Of a stretch of DNA of 5,490 nt, positions 1 to 4,179 are shown in pieces. A program made the translations under genes and the position numbers. Position 1 is the first letter of the stretch. Each line of letters begins with the position of its first letter. Where the stretch lies: positions 1 through 5,490 of the forward strand of contig SKZJ01000224.1 of assembly GCA_007127425.1 (NCBI GenBank), read 5' to 3'. The DNA is from Wenzhouxiangella sp. GTDB taxonomy: Bacteria > Pseudomonadota > Gammaproteobacteria > Xanthomonadales > Wenzhouxiangellaceae. The notes under the pieces were generated by a model. The model was not told the DNA's origin and ran no database searches. It was given only the letters and a program-made list of their open reading frames with translations.

Positions 1-28
1 GAACCTCGCACCTAGAACCTAGAACCTG
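1..28 (-). repeat. Period-7 tandem tract downstream of the small acidic protein gene
   Basis: Four heptads lie back to back, reading on the plus strand GAACCTC, GCACCTA, GAACCTA and GAACCTG. On the sense strand of the neighbouring minus-strand gene this is a GGTTC-type unit repeated every 7 bases. The tract begins 3 bp past the stop codon (32-34) and may continue beyond the left edge of the window. Only two units are near identical; the others differ by one to three bases, so this is a degenerate tandem repeat rather than a perfect microsatellite. It is the first of several period-7 tracts at 3' ends in this window. Function unknown. Confidence 0.75.
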
Positions 29-31
29 CCT

Positions 32-337
32 TCATGCTCGTCCGACATCGCGGTCGAGCGGCGAGTGGAGGTACTCGCTGTCTTCGGCCGCCTGCATGAC
101 CAGGTTGACCAGTTCCTCGACGCGCTCTCGGGCGCTGAGGAGGTCGTCTTCGGATGGGGCGGGGGTCTCGGGCTGGTGGGCGTAAAGCCAGTAGTGCACG
201 GCCCCGGCAATCAGACCGTCGGCCAGTGCCCAGGGATCGATTTCCTGGTTGCTCTCGGCGATCTGGTTGCCCAGGTCCACCACGGCGTCGGCCGCCTCGT
301 CGAACAGCATCTGGTCGTCATTCACCATCGTCTTCAT
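32..337 (-). CDS. Small acidic hypothetical protein, second gene after patatin
   Basis: A 101-residue protein that I do not recognise. It is rich in Asp and Glu, has no signal peptide or clear membrane segment, and looks cytosolic and mostly helical. A central stretch around residues 35-52 (PWALADGLIAGAVHYWLYA) is the most hydrophobic and aromatic part and may be the core of a small helical domain; residues 65-90 look like an amphipathic helix. Its start overlaps the end of the patatin gene by 20 bp, which implies co-transcription and probably translational coupling. AAGG lies 6 bases before the chosen ATG; an in-frame ATG three codons later (326-328), with GGAG upstream, is an equally possible start. 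A partner or regulator of the phospholipase is one reading of the context, but nothing in the sequence shows it. The stop is followed by a period-7 repeat tract. Confidence 0.7.
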   Translation of the reverse strand: MKTMVNDDQMLFDEAADAVVDLGNQIAESNQEIDPWALADGLIAGAVHYWLYAHQPETPAPSEDDLLSARERVEELVNLVMQAAEDSEYLHSPLDRDVGRA

Positions 338-1259
338 TCTCCGCCTTGTCGTAGGGTGCGGGCTGGCCAGTATACCGGTCCCGAGTCCTGAAACTCTGTT
401 CGGCCAGACTGCGGCCCAGATCGATCATGGCCCGGGCCTGGTAGAACTCGTGAACCATGCAGGCATTCTTTGGAATCAGTACCGTGAGATCGGGCTGAAA
501 CACGGCCAGGTGTTGACGTGTGATCGCCGACTGCATGGTGTCGAGCGAGCGCATCAATACGGCCAGCAGGCCGGGGCGGGTCTCCTCGGGCTGACGGTCG
601 GAGCGGAAGCCGTCGACGAACTCGCGTAGCCGGTCGATCACGCCCTCGGCTTCGTTTTCCTCGTGTTCGCTTTCGGCCTGCGGTGGCGGATCGGATGCCG
701 GAGCGTTGACGTCGACCACGAGGGTCAGGTCGGTAATATTGCGCAGGGTGGGCGCAACGGGGACGGGATTGAGAATGCCACCGTCGACGAAGGTGCGGCC
801 GTGGTAGCGGTGGGGGGTGAAGATGCCCGGAATGGCAATCGAGGCCCGGATTGCATCGAACAAGGAGCCCTCGCTCAGCCACATTTCACGTCCTCTGTCG
901 ATATCGACCGCCACGGCAGTGAAGTCGATGTCCAGCTCCTCGATGGTGGTCTGGCCGACCAGTTCCTCCAGCTTGCTGATGATCTTGCGACCCTGCATCA
1001 GTCCGCCGCCGGCGAATGACCAGTCAACAAAGGACAGTACGTCGGATCGTTCCAGTGAGCAGACCCAATCCTCGTAGGCCTGGAGCTTGCCGGTGGCATA
1101 GATGCCGCCAACCAGCGCTCCCATGGAACAGCCCGAAACCGCCTCGACCTTCGCCCCGGCCGCTTCCAGTGCGCGGATCACGCCGATATGCGCCAATCCC
1201 CGCGCTCCGCCGGACCCGAGCACCAGCGATACCGACTTGCCTGAAAGCCAATCACTCAT
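318..1259 (-). CDS. Patatin-like phospholipase, RssA/COG1752 type
   Basis: A 313-residue predicted serine lipid acyl hydrolase of the patatin fold, which uses a Ser-Asp dyad. All signature elements are visible: the glycine-rich oxyanion loop GSGGARG at residues 15-21, the nucleophile elbow GCSMG with Ser45, and the catalytic DGG motif with Asp159. IRASIAIPGIF at residues 137-147 precedes the DGG, as is usual in bacterial RssA-like proteins. There is no signal peptide or membrane segment, so it should act in the cytoplasm or at the inner membrane face. After the catalytic domain comes an acidic linker near residues 190-205, then a C-terminal helical part ending near residue 313. Substrate is unknown; bacterial members cleave phospholipids or other acyl esters. 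The downstream small acidic protein overlaps its 3' end by 20 bp, so the two form an operon. No convincing Shine-Dalgarno precedes the ATG; a TAGAAT box lies close upstream. Confidence 0.92.
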   Translation of the reverse strand: MSDWLSGKSVSLVLGSGGARGLAHIGVIRALEAAGAKVEAVSGCSMGALVGGIYATGKLQAYEDWVCSLERSDVLSFVDWSFAGGGLMQGRKIISKLEELVGQTTIEELDIDFTAVAVDIDRGREMWLSEGSLFDAIRASIAIPGIFTPHRYHGRTFVDGGILNPVPVAPTLRNITDLTLVVDVNAPASDPPPQAESEHEENEAEGVIDRLREFVDGFRSDRQPEETRPGLLAVLMRSLDTMQSAITRQHLAVFQPDLTVLIPKNACMVHEFYQARAMIDLGRSLAEQSFRTRDRYTGQPAPYDKAENEDDGE

Positions 1260-1268
1260 GATCGTTTG

Positions 1269-1274
1269 ATTCTA
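1269..1274 (-). promoter_or_regulatory. Possible -10 box for the patatin gene
   Basis: On the minus strand TAGAAT matches the TATAAT consensus at five of six positions and ends 9 bases before the patatin ATG. No good -35 hexamer lies 16-18 bases upstream and no Shine-Dalgarno lies between the box and the start codon. If real, transcription would begin within a few bases of the ATG and give a leaderless or nearly leaderless message. A chance match is quite possible. Confidence 0.25.
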
Positions 1275-1320
1275 GCCGATCGCCGGCACTGCCAGCCTAC
1301 TCCGGGTGACATTTCGTCGT

Positions 1321-1383
1321 TTGTCCTTGCGCCTTGAACTCGTCTTCCGTCTTCCGTTTACCTTTCACCTTTCACCTTTCACC
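1321..1383 (-). repeat. Period-7 tandem tract spanning the pncB stop codon
   Basis: Read on the minus (pncB sense) strand, the tract is GGTGAAA three times (1363-1383), GGTAAAC (1356-1362) and GGAAGAC twice (1342-1355), followed by decayed units GAGTTCA, AGGCGCA and AGGACAA to 1321. Phase is kept without slippage through the six clear units. The unit drifts along the tract while the period and the leading GG stay fixed. The first units lie inside pncB and encode its last residues (VKGER) plus the stop, so the gene's end sits within the repeat. No hairpin with a T-run follows, so a conventional intrinsic terminator for pncAB is not visible. Confidence 0.85.
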
Positions 1384-2564
1384 TTTTCTACGTCCGGAGT
1401 CTCCGCTACATCAAACGCCTGCCGCACCCAGGCCAGGTAATGCTGGTCGGTGGAAACGACCTTGCCCGGTGAGTCCGACAGCTTGACCACCGGCTGGCCG
1501 TTGCACTCGGTCATCTTGATGACGATGTTGATCGGGTCGACGCCGGTGTCGTTGGTCAGGTTGGTGCCGATTCCGAACGAGACGTTGGTCTCGTCCCGGA
1601 ACCGGTACCAGATCTCGGCCGCCTTGGGAATGTTCAGCGAGTCCGAGAAGATCAGGTTTCGTGTCTTCGGATCGATGCGGTTGTTGCGATAGTGTTCGAT
1701 CATCGCTTCGGCCCAGGCGAACGGGTCCCCCGAGTCCTGGCGTGCTCCATCAAACAGCTTGCAGAAGTACATGTCGAAGTCGCGCAGAAAAGCCGGCAGG
1801 CTGTAGGTGTCCGACAGCGCGATGCCGAGATCGCCGCGGTACTCGCGCGCCCAGACCTCAAAAGCAAAGCGCTGGGTTTCGGCCAGCCTCGGCCCCAGCG
1901 CCTGGCAGGCCTGGATGAACTCGTGCGCCATGGTGCCGATGGGCACCAGTCCCAGTTCTTTCGCCAGGCGGACGTTGGAGGTGCCGCGAAAGCTGCCGGG
2001 AGTACGATCAGCCAGGGTTTCGACGACTTCATCGTGCCATTCCCTGGAGAATCGTCGGCGGGTGCCGAAGTCGGCAAAGATGAACTCGTCGGGCCGGTCC
2101 AGCTCCTGGACCTGGCCGATCTTCTCGTCGAGCCGGCGGCGGGCCTCGCCGAAATCGTGATCCAGCCAGTGGTGCCGGCAATAGACCTCGCTGATGATCG
2201 CGAGCAGCGGCACCTCGAACAGGATGGTATGCAGCCAGGGCCCGCGGATGGTGATCGTGAGCTGCCCGTCTTCCTCGCCGATGTCGATGAAGCGCGATTG
2301 CAGGTGAAACAGGCGCAGAAACTCGACGAAGTCGTCCTTGAGATACCGCAGGCCCTTGAGGTAATTGAGCTCCTCCGGCCCGAGTGTCAGCGAACACAGC
2401 TGCGCGATCTCGTACTCGATGTCGCGCGCCAGCGGACGCAGGTCCACGTCGTCGCTACGGCACTTGAAGCGGTACTCGACTTCCGCACCCGGAAACTGGT
2501 GCAGTACGGCCTGCATCATCGAGAACTTGTAGATGTCGGTGTCGAGCAGCGACCGGATGATCAT
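1365..2564 (-). CDS. pncB: Nicotinate phosphoribosyltransferase
   Basis: A 399-residue cytosolic enzyme converting nicotinate, PRPP and ATP into nicotinate mononucleotide, the first step of the Preiss-Handler route to NAD. The length matches the roughly 400-residue bacterial PncB. Family features are present in order: the N-terminal LLDTDIYKFSMMQ segment (residues 6-18); FGTRRRFS (167-174); TSNVRLAKELGL (195-206); GTMAHE with His214, equivalent to the histidine phosphorylated in Salmonella PncB; GARQDSGDP (273-281), part of the substrate-binding region; SDSLNIPKA (307-315); and GIGTNLTND (331-339). The ATG overlaps the pncA stop as ATGA, so translation is coupled and the two salvage steps are co-expressed. 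The last residues after about 393 (VKGER) are encoded by a period-7 repeat and are unlikely to be a conserved part of the fold. Identification is firm. Confidence 0.97.
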   Translation of the reverse strand: MIIRSLLDTDIYKFSMMQAVLHQFPGAEVEYRFKCRSDDVDLRPLARDIEYEIAQLCSLTLGPEELNYLKGLRYLKDDFVEFLRLFHLQSRFIDIGEEDGQLTITIRGPWLHTILFEVPLLAIISEVYCRHHWLDHDFGEARRRLDEKIGQVQELDRPDEFIFADFGTRRRFSREWHDEVVETLADRTPGSFRGTSNVRLAKELGLVPIGTMAHEFIQACQALGPRLAETQRFAFEVWAREYRGDLGIALSDTYSLPAFLRDFDMYFCKLFDGARQDSGDPFAWAEAMIEHYRNNRIDPKTRNLIFSDSLNIPKAAEIWYRFRDETNVSFGIGTNLTNDTGVDPINIVIKMTECNGQPVVKLSDSPGKVVSTDQHYLAWVRQAFDVAETPDVEKVKGER

Positions 2565-3208
2565 GCGGCAGGCACCAGTTCATCGAGCGAATCGATGATG
2601 AGGACGCCGCCTTCGCGCAGGGTCTCGATGGACTCGGTGACGCTGTCCTGCGCGATACCGCGACAGGCCGCAAGATTGAGCACGGTGGTGAACCCCGCCT
2701 TCTTCAGTTGCAGGGCGGTCGCCTTGACGCAGAAATCGGTGGCCAGGCCGCCGACCAGCACATGACTGACCTCGTGTGCCTCCAGCCACTCGATCACGCC
2801 GGTGCTCATCCGTTCGGGGATATCGTGGTAGCAGGCACCGTAAGGATGCATGTCCAGTTCCACCCCCTTCCAGACGAAGAAGTTGTAGTCGGCCGGCTTC
2901 GGTAGCCCGGGAACCAGCTCGAACCCTTCCGTACCCGGCACGGCATGGACCGGCCAGTGTTCCTCCACGTGTTCACCTTCCACACCGGGTTGGCCGACCT
3001 TGTCCGGGTCGTCGGTGACCCACACCGCCTTCGGGCTGTGCGAATCCTTCGACCCCAGTCGCCAGCCGGCCAGCTCGGCCTGGCGGTTGAGCTCGGGCCC
3101 GATGCGGTCGCCGCCCTCGACGGGTAGCTCGTCGGGGCAGATCGGCGTGAAGGTGCGCTGGGCGTCGACATCGAAACTGGCCACGAAGCGCTTGTCGGGT
3201 AGTTGCAT
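2561..3208 (-). CDS. pncA: Nicotinamidase (isochorismatase-like cysteine hydrolase)
   Basis: A 215-residue cytosolic hydrolase that deamidates nicotinamide to nicotinate, which feeds directly into PncB from the next gene. The catalytic triad of the family can be placed: Asp15 in DVDAQRTF, Lys114 in VWKGVE, and the nucleophile Cys160 in LATDFCVKATAL, with spacing close to E. coli PncA. Metal ligands are probably Asp55 and His57 (KDSHS) and His88 (WPVHAVPGT). The extra histidine that often follows the DxH motif in other nicotinamidases is not at the usual place, where AVW (61-63) is found. The segment between DxH and the third ligand (about 64-84) is longer than I expect and acidic. The start is supported by GGGAGG five bases upstream. 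Its stop overlaps the pncB start by 4 bp. Another isochorismatase-family amidase is conceivable from sequence alone, but the pncB neighbour makes nicotinamidase by far the best call. Confidence 0.94.
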   Translation of the reverse strand: MQLPDKRFVASFDVDAQRTFTPICPDELPVEGGDRIGPELNRQAELAGWRLGSKDSHSPKAVWVTDDPDKVGQPGVEGEHVEEHWPVHAVPGTEGFELVPGLPKPADYNFFVWKGVELDMHPYGACYHDIPERMSTGVIEWLEAHEVSHVLVGGLATDFCVKATALQLKKAGFTTVLNLAACRGIAQDSVTESIETLREGGVLIIDSLDELVPAA

Positions 3209-3238
3209 GACAGCCTCCCGTGATTGATGAACCTGTCA
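3208..3238 (-). promoter_or_regulatory. Inverted repeat enclosing the pncA ribosome binding site
   Basis: TGACAG (3208-3213) and CTGTCA (3233-3238) form a perfect 6-bp inverted repeat with a 19-base spacer. In the pncA message the downstream arm includes the A of the ATG and the loop contains the Shine-Dalgarno, so the hairpin could mask the start codon. It could equally be a protein operator with half-sites 25 bp apart centre to centre, or chance. I do not recognise it as a known NAD-regulator box. Confidence 0.3.
3214..3219 (-). promoter_or_regulatory. Shine-Dalgarno of pncA
   Basis: GGGAGG on the minus strand, five bases before the pncA ATG (3206-3208). It is the strongest ribosome binding site in the window and fixes the pncA start. 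Confidence 0.8.
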
Positions 3239-3273
3239 GTGTACGTGAGGGCGGGTGCACGGCAAGCCAAATG

Positions 3274-3297
3274 ACGCCCGCGCCGGCAGGGCGTTTT
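3274..3297 (+). terminator. Terminator-like hairpin in the hydroxylase leader
   Basis: ACGCCC (3274-3279) pairs with GGGCGT (3289-3294) across a 9-base loop and is followed at once by TTTT (3294-3297). This is the shape of a short intrinsic terminator reading rightward, yet no plus-strand gene lies upstream of it in the window. It sits 39 bp before the hydroxylase ATG, so it could attenuate that gene or block rightward leakage from the divergent region. The stem is short and the T-run only four bases. Confidence 0.35.
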
Positions 3298-3335
3298 GCT
3301 TGCGTCTGCCCGCCAGTGCTGGCAAATTGGCCTGC

Positions 3336-3980
3336 ATGACGACCAATGCGGAGTATCGTGATGCCTACCGGCGCGAGCACGTCGGGCCGGGCTATTCGGG
3401 CCAGATCCACCTGGCTTTCGTGCTGGTGTTCAGCCTGGGCGGTATCGGCCTGTGCATCTGGCAACTCGATGCGGTGCGGCCGCTGGAGTGGCTGACCTTG
3501 CCGCTGGCGTTTCTCTACGCCAACCTGGTCGAGTATGCCGGGCACCGTTGGGTCATGCACCGCAAGGTGCCGGGGCTGGGCCTGGTCTACCGGCGCCATT
3601 CCGGCCAGCATCATCGCTTCTTCACCGACCGCCATATGGCCCTGGAGGGCTGGCGGGACTGCAAGGTGGTGCTGTTTCCGGCCGTGTTGATGGTGTTCTT
3701 CTTCGGCGCTTTCGCCACGCCGGTGGGCCTGCTGCTGGCCTGGCTGGCCACGGCCAATGTGGCCTGGCTGTTCGTGGCGGTGGCGTTGGGCTATTACCTC
3801 AACTACGAACTGCTGCACCTGGCCTACCACCTGCCCGAGGATTCGCGGCTGCTGAAACTGCCGTTCCTCCGCCGCCTGCGCCGCCTGCACCACCGCCACC
3901 ACGACACCTCGCTGATGGCACACAAGAACTTCAACATCACCTATCCCATCGGCGACTGGTTGTTTGGGACCAGGGACTAG
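3336..3980 (+). CDS. Fatty acid hydroxylase / sterol desaturase family protein
   Basis: A 214-residue integral inner-membrane protein of the di-iron fatty acid hydroxylase superfamily, which uses O2 to hydroxylate or desaturate lipid-like substrates. The histidine clusters expected to bind the two irons are all present: HRWVMH (70-75), HSGQHH (88-93), HLAYH (161-165) and HHRHH (185-189), with the conserved tail NFNITYPIGDWLFGT (198-212). Hydrophobic segments lie near residues 26-44, 51-68, 110-128 and 129-152. The frame is open from a GTG at 3255, but the ATG at 3336 is preferred: the extra 27 residues look non-coding, contain a terminator-like hairpin, and the protein then begins with a normal MTTNAEYRDAY segment. 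No clear Shine-Dalgarno precedes that ATG. It is divergent from pncA and convergent with the RND gene, so probably monocistronic. The last codons and stop (GTRD, TAG) lie in a GGGACTC-type repeat. Substrate cannot be told from sequence. Confidence 0.9.
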   Translation: MTTNAEYRDAYRREHVGPGYSGQIHLAFVLVFSLGGIGLCIWQLDAVRPLEWLTLPLAFLYANLVEYAGHRWVMHRKVPGLGLVYRRHSGQHHRFFTDRHMALEGWRDCKVVLFPAVLMVFFFGAFATPVGLLLAWLATANVAWLFVAVALGYYLNYELLHLAYHLPEDSRLLKLPFLRRLRRLHHRHHDTSLMAHKNFNITYPIGDWLFGTRD

Positions 3981-4005
3981 GCCAGGGACTCGGGACTCGG
4001 GACTC
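3966..4005 (+). repeat. GGGACTC heptad tract spanning the hydroxylase stop
   Basis: Units on the plus strand are GGGACCA (3966-3972), GGGACTA (3973-3979), a 5-base interruption GGCCA (3980-3984), then GGGACTC three times (3985-4005). The first two units encode the final residues and supply the TAG. The orientation, with GG leading on the sense strand, is the same as in the pncB tract. An inverted partner tract lies at 4091-4119. Confidence 0.85.
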
Positions 4006-4112
4006 GAGAACACCACCGGAATCAGAACGAAGGACCAATCCCTTACTGATCGGAGCCCTTATCTTGAACATGCCCCCGCGCCGTCAGTAGCGAGTCCCGA
4101 GTCCCGGGTCCC
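3985..4112. terminator. Candidate bidirectional stem formed by facing heptad tracts
   Basis: Bases 3985-4006 can pair with 4091-4112 over 22 positions with one G-T wobble (3990/4107). Beyond it, a 5-base bulge allows six more pairs between 3973-3979 and 4113-4119. The arms enclose an 84-base loop (4007-4090) in which I see no gene or convincing secondary structure. The position between two converging genes suits a two-way transcription barrier, but the loop is long, no T-run follows either arm, and the pairing may be only a by-product of each gene carrying its own tract. Confidence 0.35.
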
Positions 4113-4119
4113 GAGTCCC
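4091..4119 (-). repeat. Inverted GGGACTC heptad tract downstream of the RND gene
   Basis: On the plus strand a C is followed by GAGTCCC, GAGTCCC, GGGTCCC and GAGTCCC (4092-4119). On the minus strand this reads GGGACTC, GGGACCC, GGGACTC, GGGACTC, the same unit as the hydroxylase tract but facing the other way. It lies about 60 bp past the RND stop. The stretch between it and that stop (4120-4176) holds no recognisable gene. Confidence 0.85.
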
Positions 4120-4165
4120 GGCACGAGGATGTCACGAAAACAACTGAAACACGACGCTAATCAGG

Positions 4166-4179
4166 AAACCCTAAACCTA
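4166..4179 (-). repeat. Weak two-unit heptad tract at the RND stop
   Basis: The plus strand reads AAACCCT then AAACCTA, two 7-base units differing at one or two positions, followed by CCCAACCT. On the RND sense strand this is TAGGTTT then AGGGTTT, and the TAG of the first unit is the stop codon. Two units alone would not be worth listing; it is noted because the other gene ends carry longer tracts of the same period and strand bias. Confidence 0.35.

Noticed and set aside
1692..2765. Long plus-strand open frame (357 codons) antisense to pncB and pncA
   Set aside because: It lies opposite two firmly identified enzymes, its translation has no recognisable motif, and long antisense frames are common in GC-rich genes.
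3255..3335. N-terminal extension of the hydroxylase from GTG at 3255
   Set aside because: A GAGG lies just upstream, but the extra 27 residues are not protein-like, cover a terminator-like hairpin, and precede a normal N-terminus at ATG 3336.
2973..4016. Minus-strand open frame (347 codons) opposite the hydroxylase
   Set aside because: The translation is low complexity and rich in Gln and His, mirroring the hydroxylase's own codons, while the plus-strand frame has the full set of histidine motifs.
3966..4119. CRISPR array
   Set aside because: The units are 7 bp, contiguous, without spacers, and differ between loci; there is no cas gene.
3966..4119. Insertion sequence or MITE defined by inverted GGGACTC arms
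   Set aside because: No transposase and no target duplication are visible, and period-7 tracts with other units sit at the other gene ends, so each arm is better explained as belonging to its own gene's 3' end.
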